A DNA stretch of 64,000 bases from Psychrobacter sp. PL19 (GCF_017875835.1 NZ_JAGING010000001.1:2108001-2172000), one strand, 5' to 3'. Shown: positions 7,544-15,562, counted from the first letter of the stretch. Made by a program: numbers and translations. The notes: generated by a model not told the origin, from the sequence alone.

Positions 7544-8710
7544 ATGAAAATGCATAAAGTAGGTTTTAATATTACTGTGTTGCCAGTATCTATATTATCA
7601 GTATCTATGTGGCTAGCCATACCCTTGGCGAATGCAGCGGGCCCCTATGACTCTATGAATAAGACAAAAATGCCAGACAGTGATATGTCGGGCATGGATC
7701 ACAGCAGTATGGATATGTCGGATATGGATCATAGCAGTATGGATATGTCAGAGATGGACATGTCGGGCATGGATCATAGCAGTATGGACATGCCAGATAG
7801 TGATATGTCAGGTATGGACATGTCGGGTATGGATCACAGCAGTATGGATATGTCGGGCATGGATCATAGCAGTATGGATATGTCAGAAATGGACATGTCG
7901 GGTATGGATCACAGTAGTATGGATATGTCTGGCGATATGGCGGGCATGGATCACAGTAAAATGAATATGTCAGAGATGGACATGTCAGGTATGCAAGGTG
8001 GCGAGGCGCCATCCAATGCCCGAAGTCCTGATTACTCAAATGGTGTTCCTTATGGGCGTCACGGTAAGCCTATGATGATGGGTAGCATGCCGTTATGGAG
8101 CGTTTCAGTAGATGATTTAGGTTATCAATTTGATGACGATCAGATTAATTATGAGGCTGAAGCTTGGTATGGTACAGATAGTAGTCGTCTCTTTTTACGT
8201 AGCGAAGGTAATATCCAAACTAAAGGTGATAAAGAAATTGACAGCTTAACATCACTGTCTTATTGGAAGCCACTGAGTATTTTTTGGAATGGTCAAGCTG
8301 GTGTCGCTTATGATACCGAAAACGATAAGCCAGCAATTATGGCTGGTATTGTAGGTACCATGCCTTACTTTATCGAAACGGATGCTAGAGCGTATCTATA
8401 TACTGATGGCCAAGTCCGGCTTGATCTTGGCGCAGAATACGAGTGGCGTTTGAGTCAGCACTGGGTAGTAATACCAGAGGTAGGTCTGTCTGCCTTTAGT
8501 AAAGATGATGTTGACAATCATATTACTAAGGGCTTCAATGAACTAGAGACTGAGGTTAGACTCACTTACGAAACCCTAAACCGCCAACTGGCTCCTTATG
8601 TGGGCCTGAGTTATGAAACGGCTCTTGGAGGTGCTCGTAGCCAACGACGTCAAGCAAGTGAATCTGTTGACAACAGTAGTTTGACTACAGGTGTCAAATT
8701 CTGGTTTTAA
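7544..8710 (+). CDS. copB: Outer-membrane copper resistance protein CopB with Met/Asp/His repeats
   Basis: CopB/PcoB family, 388 residues from the ATG at 7544 (a GTG 12 bases upstream overlaps the ribosome-binding site GGTGAG). It has a signal peptide of about 30 residues. A repetitive segment of about 100 residues follows, built from MDHSSMDMS, SGMD and EMDMSGMD units. The C-terminal 220 residues read as a beta-barrel of alternating residues ending in the outer-membrane-type GVKFWF. The Met/His/Asp repeats probably bind copper at the cell surface or in the periplasm. It is placed directly after copA as in pco/cop systems. The repeat length differs widely in this family and is likely variable here too. 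Confidence 0.95.
   Translation: MKMHKVGFNITVLPVSILSVSMWLAIPLANAAGPYDSMNKTKMPDSDMSGMDHSSMDMSDMDHSSMDMSEMDMSGMDHSSMDMPDSDMSGMDMSGMDHSSMDMSGMDHSSMDMSEMDMSGMDHSSMDMSGDMAGMDHSKMNMSEMDMSGMQGGEAPSNARSPDYSNGVPYGRHGKPMMMGSMPLWSVSVDDLGYQFDDDQINYEAEAWYGTDSSRLFLRSEGNIQTKGDKEIDSLTSLSYWKPLSIFWNGQAGVAYDTENDKPAIMAGIVGTMPYFIETDARAYLYTDGQVRLDLGAEYEWRLSQHWVVIPEVGLSAFSKDDVDNHITKGFNELETEVRLTYETLNRQLAPYVGLSYETALGGARSQRRQASESVDNSSLTTGVKFWF
7680..7995 (+). repeat. In-frame degenerate tandem repeats within copB
   Basis: The stretch is built of near-identical units such as GGCATGGATCA, CAGCAGTATGGATATGTC and GAGATGGACATGTC, in multiples of three bases. It encodes MDHSS/MDMS/EMDMSG units. Such repeats can expand or shrink by slippage and would alter the number of metal-binding Met and His residues without a frameshift. 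Confidence 0.85.
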
Positions 8711-8948
8711 CATTAGTAAATTTACAGCAGTTACATTACGAATCAGGGGTTACATTACGAATACTTCTGATCAAAACAACATGAATCATCAAAGGTATAT
8801 GCACCCTTATATGAAGTTCTCATTGATGATTCTGACGTCTACGATTTTAATGGTACGTCTAACCATATAAGTCTGTTTATTCAAAGCTGTTTTTCACCGC
8901 AGATTTAAAATCTCACTACTGAAAAAAGTAATAAAAAACTGAATAAGT

Positions 8949-9092
8949 ATGGAGCAAAACAGGGATACTCGGTATCAAAAAGATAGCCTGACATTATTAG
9001 GGACGGTTATGCTAGGTACCGGTGTCATGATTGGCGCTGGTATTTTTGCGTTGACTGGGCAGATGGCTCAGATGACAGGCTCGCATTATTAG
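8949..9092 (+). pseudogene. N-terminal stump of an APC-type amino-acid permease
   Basis: A 47-codon frame starting at the ATG at 8949 encodes the typical opening of an APC-family permease: LTLLGTVMLGTGVMIGAGIFALTGQ, of which GTGVMIGAGIFALTG is the first membrane helix. It ends at TAG after GSHY. The rest of the permease (several hundred residues) is absent. It is a remnant, which suggests the sulfur/copper genes to the right were joined here by deletion or insertion. The surrounding 8711-8948 holds only a 14-base direct repeat (8730 and 8749) that I can see. Confidence 0.7.
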
Positions 9093-9148
9093 CATGTATC
9101 ATGCAGTTTTACTCAATTAATTTACTTCGGTACTATCATGAAAAGTCC

Positions 9149-9197
9149 ATATAATGTAACCATTTACATATACATTATATTATAAAATAATATGTAA
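9149..9197. promoter_or_regulatory. Nested palindromes upstream of the persulfide dioxygenase-like gene
   Basis: Two inverted repeats overlap. One is ATATAATGTA (9149-9158) with TACATTATAT (9171-9180), perfect 10-base arms. The other is TTACATAT (9164-9171) with ATATGTAA (9190-9197), perfect 8-base arms. They end 60 bases before the start codon. AT-rich operators of this kind are used by ArsR-family sulfide/persulfide repressors (BigR/SqrR), but no such regulator gene is in this window. Confidence 0.5.
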
Positions 9198-9256
9198 TAA
9201 TAGATACAATGATAGACATGACGGATACCGTCAACCAAATTAGATAAGGAGTTACC

Positions 9257-10006
9257 ATGATATTTCGACAATTATACGAACCTCTCTCGAGCACTTATAC
9301 TTATTTGCTAGGGGACGAAGACACAGGTCAGGCTGTCCTCATTGATCCTGTCATCGCGACAATGGACCGCGACTTGGCCGAAGTGCATAAGTTAGGGTTG
9401 AATTTAGTTTATACCGTTGATACGCATATTCATGCGGATCATATTACTGCGGCGCTAGAGTTGAAGCGTGCCGTTGGCAGCAAGATCGCTGCGCCTGCCT
9501 ACGACCGACTGCCATGTGCGGATGTCGGACTCGAAGAAGGCATACCTTTGAAGGTTGCTGGCATTACCTTACACCCGCTACATACGCCGGGGCATACCGC
9601 TGGGCACTTTGCCTATCTTTTTAACGAGCGCGTGTTCACTGGGGATGCTTTGCTCATCGACGGGTGCGGCCGTACGGACTTCCAGAACGGTGATGTCGAT
9701 GCACTTTATAAATCTGTGCGGCACAAGTTGTTTTCTTTGCCAGACGACACGCTAGTCTTCCCCGCGCACGACTATCAGGGGCGCTTTGTGTCTTCAATCA
9801 ATCAGGAAAAGAAGCGCAATCCACGGCTTGGTGGGGATATAACAATCGAAGAGTTCAAGGTCATCATGGATAACCTGAACTTGCCATATCCAAAATTTAT
9901 CGACTACGCTGTTCCAGGCAATCAGCAATGTGGCGTTTGCCCAGATGACTTGCCAGACAACCTAGCCCATTATTGTCGGCAGATGACACAGAGTCCACAG
10001 GGCTAA
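9257..10006 (+). CDS. MBL-fold hydrolase, persulfide dioxygenase-like (ETHE1/Blh type)
   Basis: A 249-residue metallo-beta-lactamase-fold protein. The metal motif THIHADH is at about 56-62, followed by HTPGHTAGH, GDALLIDGCGRTDF and FPAHDY. These match the ETHE1-like persulfide dioxygenases, which oxidise glutathione persulfide to sulfite with one iron. A rhodanese domain is absent. A strong AAGGAG site precedes the ATG. The overlapping-palindrome region at 9149-9197 may regulate it. A 20-codon remnant of a DUF442-like gene follows immediately. It is located between copper genes, which fits removal of sulfide or persulfide under metal stress, but a direct link is not shown. Confidence 0.88.
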   Translation: MIFRQLYEPLSSTYTYLLGDEDTGQAVLIDPVIATMDRDLAEVHKLGLNLVYTVDTHIHADHITAALELKRAVGSKIAAPAYDRLPCADVGLEEGIPLKVAGITLHPLHTPGHTAGHFAYLFNERVFTGDALLIDGCGRTDFQNGDVDALYKSVRHKLFSLPDDTLVFPAHDYQGRFVSSINQEKKRNPRLGGDITIEEFKVIMDNLNLPYPKFIDYAVPGNQQCGVCPDDLPDNLAHYCRQMTQSPQG

Positions 10007-10007
10007 T

Positions 10008-10070
10008 ATGACTGGTTTCAGGGAAATTGACGATGGCCAGTTCATCGGATCCCAACCGGGTCAGGAATAA
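10008..10070 (+). pseudogene. Possible 20-codon stump of a DUF442/TIGR01244-type gene
   Basis: Starting one base after the hydrolase stop codon, an ATG frame reads MTGFREIDDGQFIGSQPG and then stops. The opening resembles the N terminus of the DUF442 phosphatase-like proteins that often pair with ETHE1-like hydrolases (Blh). It is very short and the match is by eye, so it may be coincidental. Confidence 0.35.
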
Positions 10071-10190
10071 TGGAGTAGATTACATCAATATGATGGTCAA
10101 TTTAATCAGGCAAAAGTCGATTATTTATAAGATTATCTTAGAGCGATGTCATTAACGGGCATTCAACATTCCCGTACTGAGCTCGCACAC

Positions 10191-10233
10191 TACCATTAAT
10201 ACTACCATTAATACTAATACTAATACTAATACT
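10191..10233 (+). repeat. Short tandem TAATAC/ATTAATACTACC repeat
   Basis: ACCATTAATACT occurs twice, then TAATAC repeats three more times, just upstream of the 52-codon gene at 10257. It is a microsatellite-like stretch with a period of 6 bases (12 for the longer unit). It could alter spacing between a promoter and the start codon, but no promoter was firmly located. Confidence 0.6.
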
Positions 10234-10256
10234 ATGAATTATGGAGAAATACTATT

Positions 10257-10415
10257 ATGAACGGCATGATGAATGGAACAATGATGAACGGAACAATGAT
10301 GCAAGGCATGGGCTGGGGAATGATGATTGTCTGCTTGTTGTTTGCACTACTATTTCTTGCCCTACTCGTACTGATAGTTAAGGCGCTTCTAAAATACCTA
10401 CGTAAACCAGACTAA
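10257..10415 (+). CDS. 52-residue Met-rich single-pass membrane peptide
   Basis: A short frame beginning ATGAACGGCATG, preceded by ATGGAGAAAT. The N-terminal half is Met/Gly/Asn rich (MNGMMNGTMMNGTMMQG). Residues 22-45 form one hydrophobic helix, and the tail is basic (KALLKYLRKPD). It lies between the persulfide dioxygenase-like gene and the copper P-type ATPase, in the same direction. The Met motifs would face the periplasm if the basic end is cytoplasmic, fitting capture or hand-over of Cu(I). I do not know a named family. The consistent start, composition and context make it likely real. Confidence 0.7.
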   Translation: MNGMMNGTMMNGTMMQGMGWGMMIVCLLFALLFLALLVLIVKALLKYLRKPD

Positions 10416-10516
10416 AGATCATAATAAATAACTGAATTTGGCAGTAGAGAAGCAGTGTTTGATTACTAATTGTGCAGAGTCTAAACCTCTACTCACCGTC
10501 CTCAAGGAGTGATTTT

Positions 10517-12994
10517 ATGAAACAAGATATGCACAAAGAAAAAGACCATAATCACGCAAGCGGTAGCGGCACGGCTAATACAGAGGCAAAACCCATCAAA
10601 GGCGGCAAGTACGATAAGGTACCCGCTGGCTACAGCGGAACAATCTATATCTGCCCGATGCATCCAGAAGTGAGAGATGTTGAAGACAGTGGTTGTCCAC
10701 TGTGTAAAATGTCTCTCAAACCTGAAGATACGGTTGCTGAGATGGCAGGCATAAAAGATGATCACGCAAGTTGTCACAGTCATAATGACAGCACTTCGAA
10801 TACAGACGCAAAACCCATCAAAGGCGGCAAGTACGATAAGGTACCAGCTGACTACAGCGGAACCGTATATATTTGCCCGATGCATCCTGAAGTCAGAGAT
10901 GTTGAAAATAGTGGCTGTCCAATATGCGGTATGGCGCTTGAATCAGAAACGGCTACTATTGGCGAGGAGGACACCTCAGAGCTTGATGACATGACTCGCC
11001 GTTTCTGGATCTGCACGGTGCTGACTATACCGCTATTTCTATATGCAATGAGCGACATGGTCGGTATAAATCTAGACAGCCTTATTCAGGGCGGTCAGGG
11101 CGATACCTCCGGTCAGATCGCTCAGTGGATTCAGCTGGCGCTTGCGACACCGGTGGTACTATGGGGCGCGGCGCCATTCTTCGTTCGTGGCTGGCAATCC
11201 GTGAAAAGTCGAAACCTGAACATGTTCACTCTTATTGCAGTGGGCGTAGGCGCAGCCTTTGGTTTTAGTCTGGTAGCCACCTTTGTTCCGGGTATTTTTC
11301 CAGACAGTTTCAGGGACGCCTCCGGTCGGGTCGGGGTGTACTATGAAGCAGCAGCGGTTATCACCACACTAGTACTATTGGGTCAGGTTCTAGAGCTCAA
11401 AGCTAGAAGTCAGACCTCAGGCGCGATTCGTGCTCTACTTGAGCTGGCACCACCAACCGCAAGACGTGTTGATGAGAACGATATCGAGACAGAAGTGTCA
11501 CTTGACCAAGTGATCAGTGGCGACAGACTGCGAGTCAAGCCAGGAGAGAAGCTCCCTGTAGACGGTACTGTGCTAGATGGTAACAGCAACGTCGATGAGT
11601 CAATGGTAACGGGTGAACCACTACCTGTTGCAAAAACAGCAGGAGACACGGTTACCGGCGGTACGGTGAACGGTACTGGAACCTTATTAATTGAAGCAGT
11701 TGATGTCGGTGATGACACCGTATTATCCAAAATAGTCAAGATGGTTGCCGAAGCTCAGCGCAGCCGTGCGCCAATACAGAAACTGGTGGATAAGGTAGCG
11801 GGTTGGTTCGTGCCAGTTGTTCTTATCTGTTCTGTTATAACCTTTATTATTTGGGCAGTATTTGGACCTGCGCCTGCAATGGCTTTTGCATTGGTCAATG
11901 CTATCGCGGTATTAATTATAGCTTGTCCTTGTGCATTGGGACTTGCCACGCCAATGTCGATCATGGTTGGCACCGGCAAAGGTGCCCAGAATGGCGTGCT
12001 CATCAAGAACGCTGAAGCGTTAGAGAGCATGGAAAAAGTCGACACCATCGTTGTCGACAAAACCGGAACACTGACCGCAGGCAAACCAGAACTCACCGCT
12101 ATCGAAGCGCTTGGCAACTTAAATGAGGATGAACTCCTTGTGTTAGTAGCCGCTGTTGAGAGCGCCAGCGAACATCCTCTAGCAGAAGCTATTGTCAATG
12201 CTGCGAAGGCAAAGTCTCTTGATACTGCTAAAGCCAGTGATTTTAGTTCGACCACCGGCGAAGGCGCGCAGGCGCTGGTTAATGGCAAGCAGGTCGCTGT
12301 CGGCAACTCAAAATTCATGGAGCGCCTTGATAGTTTTGACAGTGCGCTTTCAGAACGTGCCGACAAACGCCGGAAGGACGGTGAAACCGTAATGTTTGTA
12401 TCAGTAGATGGACGAGCCGCTGGTTTGATTTCAGTCGCCGATCCGATTAAGCCTAGTACCAGTGAGGCGATATCACTGCTACACAAAGCTGGACTGCGAG
12501 TGGTCATGCTGACAGGTGACAATGAGATAACAGCTAGAGCAGTTGCTAGCAAACTTAATATTGATGAGGTGCATGCTGACGTCTCACCAGAAGATAAGAA
12601 TCGCATTATCAAAGAGCTACAAAGTAGCGGTAAAATCATAGCTATGGCGGGTGATGGTATTAACGATGCTCCAGCCCTTGCGCAAGCGGATGTCGGTATT
12701 GCAATGGGTACTGGCACAGATGTGGCTATGGAGAGTGCAAGCATCACCCTAGTGAAAGGCGATCTAATGGGGATTGTCAGAGCACATAAACTGAGCCATT
12801 CTACGATGCGTAATATCAGACAGAATCTGTTTTTTGCATTCTTCTACAACGCGCTCGGCATACCGCTCGCTGCGGGAGTGCTGTACCCATTCTTTGGACT
12901 TTTACTTAGCCCAATGATAGCAGCCGCTGCCATGAGTCTTTCTTCAGTATCTGTTATTGGTAATGCGCTGCGATTGCGTCGCTTGAAGCTGTGA
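10517..12994 (+). CDS. Copper-exporting P-type ATPase with two N-terminal heavy-metal-binding (HMBD) domains
   Basis: P1B-type ATPase, 825 residues from the ATG at 10517, which follows CAAGGAGTGA; a GTG 45 bases upstream is less likely. The usual HMA domains are missing. Instead there are two CPMHPEV...CPxCxM metal-binding units, at about 44-67 and 118-141. The first ends in CPLCKM, the second in the consensus-like CPICGM. The core has CPC ([11 protein letters not shown], transmembrane metal site), [10 protein letters not shown] (phosphorylated Asp), SEHPLAEAI (HP motif) and GDGINDAP. It would pump Cu(I) from the cytoplasm to the periplasm. It is on the same strand as copA and copB but over 1.7 kb apart from them. 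Confidence 0.95.
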   Translation: MKQDMHKEKDHNHASGSGTANTEAKPIKGGKYDKVPAGYSGTIYICPMHPEVRDVEDSGCPLCKMSLKPEDTVAEMAGIKDDHASCHSHNDSTSNTDAKPIKGGKYDKVPADYSGTVYICPMHPEVRDVENSGCPICGMALESETATIGEEDTSELDDMTRRFWICTVLTIPLFLYAMSDMVGINLDSLIQGGQGDTSGQIAQWIQLALATPVVLWGAAPFFVRGWQSVKSRNLNMFTLIAVGVGAAFGFSLVATFVPGIFPDSFRDASGRVGVYYEAAAVITTLVLLGQVLELKARSQTSGAIRALLELAPPTARRVDENDIETEVSLDQVISGDRLRVKPGEKLPVDGTVLDGNSNVDESMVTGEPLPVAKTAGDTVTGGTVNGTGTLLIEAVDVGDDTVLSKIVKMVAEAQRSRAPIQKLVDKVAGWFVPVVLICSVITFIIWAVFGPAPAMAFALVNAIAVLIIACPCALGLATPMSIMVGTGKGAQNGVLIKNAEALESMEKVDTIVVDKTGTLTAGKPELTAIEALGNLNEDELLVLVAAVESASEHPLAEAIVNAAKAKSLDTAKASDFSSTTGEGAQALVNGKQVAVGNSKFMERLDSFDSALSERADKRRKDGETVMFVSVDGRAAGLISVADPIKPSTSEAISLLHKAGLRVVMLTGDNEITARAVASKLNIDEVHADVSPEDKNRIIKELQSSGKIIAMAGDGINDAPALAQADVGIAMGTGTDVAMESASITLVKGDLMGIVRAHKLSHSTMRNIRQNLFFAFFYNALGIPLAAGVLYPFFGLLLSPMIAAAAMSLSSVSVIGNALRLRRLKL
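10586..10932 (+). repeat. In-frame duplication of the metal-binding segment of the ATPase
   Basis: Two units starting at 10586 and 10808, offset by 222 bases (74 codons), share long identical runs such as GCAAAACCCATCAAAGGCGG. Near-identity continues for about 125 bases through the [11 protein letters not shown] motif. The close match at the DNA level suggests a recent duplication. Confidence 0.85.
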
Positions 12995-13026
12995 TGTTAA
13001 TGCTATAAAAATATAAGGATATCGTT

Positions 13027-13305
13027 ATGGGTAGTTTTTCTATTACACATTGGCTGATTTTATTGGTGGTAGTGGTGGTCGTATTTGGCACCGCTAAACT
13101 TAAAAATGCTGGCAAAGATTTAGGCGGTGCAGTCAAAGGTTTTAAAGAAGCGGTCAAAGATGAAGAGACTGGGCGCGCTCGAAAGAATCGTTTACTTGAC
13201 TATGAAAATAGTACTTCAGATAGCGATTCAAATATACAGTCTGGCACTCGGCCTGATAATATGGAAATCAACCCTGCTACCACTGATGACAAGCACAAAG
13301 TATGA
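13027..13305 (+). CDS. tatA: TatA/TatE-type Sec-independent translocase subunit in the copper island
   Basis: A 92-residue TatA-family protein. It has a short N-terminal membrane helix (about 8-20) followed by [23 protein letters not shown], the characteristic hinge and amphipathic helix with FG. The C-terminal half is polar and acidic. ATAAGGATAT precedes the ATG. It follows the P-type ATPase by 32 bases and so may share its transcript. The Tat system exports the folded multicopper oxidase CopA at 5822. A tatB-like stump follows, so the gene probably came from a copied tatAB(C) locus. It may add Tat capacity during copper stress. Confidence 0.9.
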   Translation: MGSFSITHWLILLVVVVVVFGTAKLKNAGKDLGGAVKGFKEAVKDEETGRARKNRLLDYENSTSDSDSNIQSGTRPDNMEINPATTDDKHKV

Positions 13306-13351
13306 AGTGCGCCGCGTATAAATGGCGATACTCAATAGCCCATTAACATAT

Positions 13352-13420
13352 GTGACTGTCACGTTTGATATCGGATTTTCCGAGTTACTCTTACTGGGCG
13401 TCCTAGCACTGATATTTTAA
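13352..13420 (+). pseudogene. Stump of tatB after tatA
   Basis: A GTG-started frame reads VTVTFDIGFSELLLLGVLALIF and then TAA. FDIGFSELLLL is the hallmark N terminus of TatB. The hinge (VLGP) and the long helical body are missing, so no functional TatB can be made. Together with the preceding tatA it points to a truncated tatABC copy. Confidence 0.75.
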
Positions 13421-13436
13421 CTTCAGGAAATAAAAA

Positions 13437-13472
13437 AGGTAACCAGTGCCATCTTAAGCGCACTCATTACCT
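13437..13472. terminator. Bidirectional terminator between the copper island and the dehalogenase gene
   Basis: Arms AGGTAACCAGTGC (13437-13449) and GCACTCATTACCT (13460-13472) pair with two mismatches. An A run precedes and a T-rich stretch follows. It would stop transcripts from tatA and from the minus-strand gene at 13614-14525. Confidence 0.7.
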
Positions 13473-13613
13473 CTTTTACTGATTACTCAAGTTTTGCTCA
13501 GTCCAACGATAATAGTAGTTGCTATAAGCTTTACATGTGATCGACTATTGATAGTGCGCTGAGACCACGCAACTTAAAGCATTGATATACTGCCCTTACT
13601 AAAGAGTTGTAAA

Positions 13614-14525
13614 TTATTCAGGGTTGTCATTAATGAATTTAACTAAAAGTTCAGCCAGCTTCTCGCCTTGGTCTTCCTGAAGAAAATGTCCACCGTCGGC
13701 AATAGTTGTGTGGTCTTGGCCTTTGGTTCCGGGAATGAGTTTTTGCATTATCCGATCACCACCGGCAGTGATTGGGTCGGAATCGCTGAACAGCGTAATG
13801 AAAGGCTTGGTCCACTTGCTCAATTCAATCCAAGCAGCACGGTTATTGGCTGAAGCAGGGTCATCTGGCGTCGTGGGTACGAGCAGCGGGAACTGCCTGG
13901 CTCCTTCTTTATATGACTCATCAGGAAATGGCGCATCGTAAGCATCGATGACCGCCTGCGGCAGCTCCGTGGTAGTGCCGCTATTGATTGTTTTTCCGAC
14001 ATGAAATTGCGGTGTTTCTTGTGAAAATTGCTGCCATTTGCGAAAACCTTCTCCTGGATCGTGATCGCCGGTGGGCAGCATGGTATTGCCAGCTGCTACC
14101 CGAGAAAACAGCTCTGGATTAGCCGCTACTAAGCGCAGGCCGATCAGGCCACCCCAGTCTTGGCAGAAAAGAGTAATGTTCTTCAAGCCTAATTGGTCGA
14201 GTACCGATTGCATCCAGTCGACATGGCGCTGGTAGGTATAATCAGTACGGGATGTAGGTTTGTCTGACCGACCGAAACCCGGAAGGTCTGGAGCAATAAC
14301 GCGATATCCTGCTGCAGTCAGTATGGGGATTATTTTACGATATAGATAACACCATGAAGGCTCCCCGTGCAGCAGTAACACTGAATCGGCATCTTTTGGG
14401 CCTTCATCGAGGTAATGCACCCGTAGTTCACCTCCTTCGCTATCGTCAACCATTAAATATTGCGGAGCAAAATCATAATCGGGAAGGTTCGTAAAACACG
14501 AGTCGGGAGTTCTAAGCGTTTTCAT
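13614..14525 (-). CDS. Haloalkane dehalogenase-like alpha/beta hydrolase
   Basis: A 303-residue alpha/beta-hydrolase close in length to haloalkane dehalogenases (about 290-310). HGEPSW (53-58) carries the oxyanion-hole region. The nucleophile is Asp123 in FCQDWGG rather than Ser, the mark of dehalogenases as opposed to esterases. The general acid is probably in FSDSDP, and the base His in GGHFLQED near the C terminus. These enzymes hydrolyse a carbon-halogen bond to give an alcohol and halide. The gene is transcribed alone towards the copper island and separated from it by a bidirectional terminator. The halogenated substrate is unknown, and epoxide hydrolase activity is a weaker alternative. 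Confidence 0.85.
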   Translation of the reverse strand: MKTLRTPDSCFTNLPDYDFAPQYLMVDDSEGGELRVHYLDEGPKDADSVLLLHGEPSWCYLYRKIIPILTAAGYRVIAPDLPGFGRSDKPTSRTDYTYQRHVDWMQSVLDQLGLKNITLFCQDWGGLIGLRLVAANPELFSRVAAGNTMLPTGDHDPGEGFRKWQQFSQETPQFHVGKTINSGTTTELPQAVIDAYDAPFPDESYKEGARQFPLLVPTTPDDPASANNRAAWIELSKWTKPFITLFSDSDPITAGGDRIMQKLIPGTKGQDHTTIADGGHFLQEDQGEKLAELLVKFINDNPE

Positions 14526-14547
14526 ATATCGTCCTTGTATGAGGTAA

Positions 14548-14922
14548 ATGACCGCGCATTATGACGTAGCTGCCGAAAATCTGGCCTATCACAGGCGGTC
14601 GAATCAGGTGGCCAAGGCAAACCAGTTTGCGCTTAAACCCATCAAATGCGGTTCAGGATCAGAGTTTTCGCGTACCAAACAATATTTTTATTTCAAGCCA
14701 GTTTTAGGCTGTGAAAGCAAAGGTATCTATCGTAACAGTAAGCCCACTCAATGCGTCTTCAAAAGTATACTGAATCAGGACTATACCGTACAAACAATTG
14801 TTCATGCAACAGGGCGATCACTAAAGATTGGTGGTAGTGTAACAATAGAGAAGGTAGACGTCTGTCTTTATAGCTATGACGGACAGTTTTTACTATGTAA
14901 TATGCGTACTTATAAGAGATAG
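14548..14922 (+). CDS. Hypothetical 124-residue protein (uncertain)
   Basis: An ATG-started frame between the dehalogenase-like gene and folE. The C-terminal 60 residues (QTIVHATGRSLKIGGSVTIE, then LYSYDGQFLLCNMRTYKR) look like a genuine beta-rich domain rather than random translation. The N-terminal part looks random. I see no clear ribosome-binding site, and the true start could be a GTG near 14609. No family is recognised. It may be an orphan gene or a decayed one, since short frames continue to 15153. Confidence 0.35.
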   Translation: MTAHYDVAAENLAYHRRSNQVAKANQFALKPIKCGSGSEFSRTKQYFYFKPVLGCESKGIYRNSKPTQCVFKSILNQDYTVQTIVHATGRSLKIGGSVTIEKVDVCLYSYDGQFLLCNMRTYKR

Positions 14923-14936
14923 ACCACTAAGCTTCC

Positions 14937-15153
14937 ATGTCCAACTGGCTAGCCATCGTGGCTGATGACCCCAAAAGTCAGTTCATGTTTCTGGAGTACC
15001 AGTGAGTCTATCGGCCACCTCAACAGCGGTATTGATACTGCGATACTAAATTCTTTTGAATCCGAGTATGTCGATGGTGCGTTAACATGCCAAGGTCAGA
15101 AAATCTATTTAGTCTACAATCGGTTTATTAACTTCGTATTTGAGGACTCTTAA
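14937..15153 (+). pseudogene. Possible frameshifted short gene
   Basis: An ATG frame (14937-15005) reads MSNWLAIVADDPKSQFMFLE and stops two codons later. A second frame continues from about 15000 with ESIGHLNSGIDTAIL and ends FINFVFEDS at 15153. Joined by one frameshift they would give a coherent polar protein of about 70 residues. No family was recognised, so this may be noise. Confidence 0.25.
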
Positions 15154-15197
15154 TTGTTAGGACTCTTAATTTGTAGGACTCTGACCATGCGCTATAA

Positions 15198-15330
15198 TTA
15201 AAATACCTTAAAAACGCTACGGTACTGCTGGTATAAGCTTTTTGCAGCCTCTGTCTGCGTAGGCACAGCAAGCAAGAAAAATTTATGCCAGCGGTATGTT
15301 ATGTATCGATATTACTTTTTATTGACTATA
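15198..15330 (-). repeat. Dispersed 130-base intergenic repeat, copy B
   Basis: Reverse-orientation copy of the unit at 719-851. It starts TTAAAATACCTTAAAAACGC and ends TATTGACTATA, with arms TACTGCTGGTATAAGC and TTTATGCCAGCGGTA around a core CTCTGTCTGCGTAGGCACAG. Confidence 0.88.
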
Positions 15331-15370
15331 TTTAAAGGTTAGCCTCTAGATAATGCTTAAAATAGACCAC

Positions 15371-15394
15371 AAAAAAGGACGCTTAGGCGTCCTT
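15371..15394 (-). terminator. Rho-independent terminator for folE
   Basis: Arms AAGGACGC (15375-15382) and GCGTCCTT (15387-15394) are perfect, with a TTAG loop. On the minus strand the stem is followed by a run of T. It lies between repeat copies B and C, 169 bases past the folE stop. Confidence 0.8.
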
Positions 15395-15428
15395 ACTGAT
15401 TGCTTTGTTTTGCTTATTTCAATATAGG

Positions 15429-15560
15429 TAAAATACCTTAAAAACGCTAGGGTACTGCTGGTATAAGCTTTTTTTAGCCTCTGTCTGCGTAGGCACAGCA
15501 AGCAAGAAAAACTTATGCCAGCAGTAGGTTATGTATTGATGTTACTTTTCATTGACTATA
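15429..15560 (-). repeat. Dispersed 130-base intergenic repeat, copy C
   Basis: Reverse-orientation copy lying two bases beyond the folE stop codon. It is the closest relative of copy B, 99 bases away; the pair flanks the folE terminator. Core CTCTGTCTGCGTAGGCACAG is identical to copy B. Confidence 0.88.
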
Positions 15561-15562
15561 CT

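Noticed and set aside
7653..8039. Minus-strand frame of Cys/Pro/Tyr repeats
   Set aside because: It mirrors the Met/Asp repeats of copB; composition comes from the repeat and not from coding selection.
11755..12747. A 330-codon minus-strand open frame
   Set aside because: It is antisense to the P-type ATPase core, Ser/Thr/Ala-rich, and has no ribosome-binding site or known motif.
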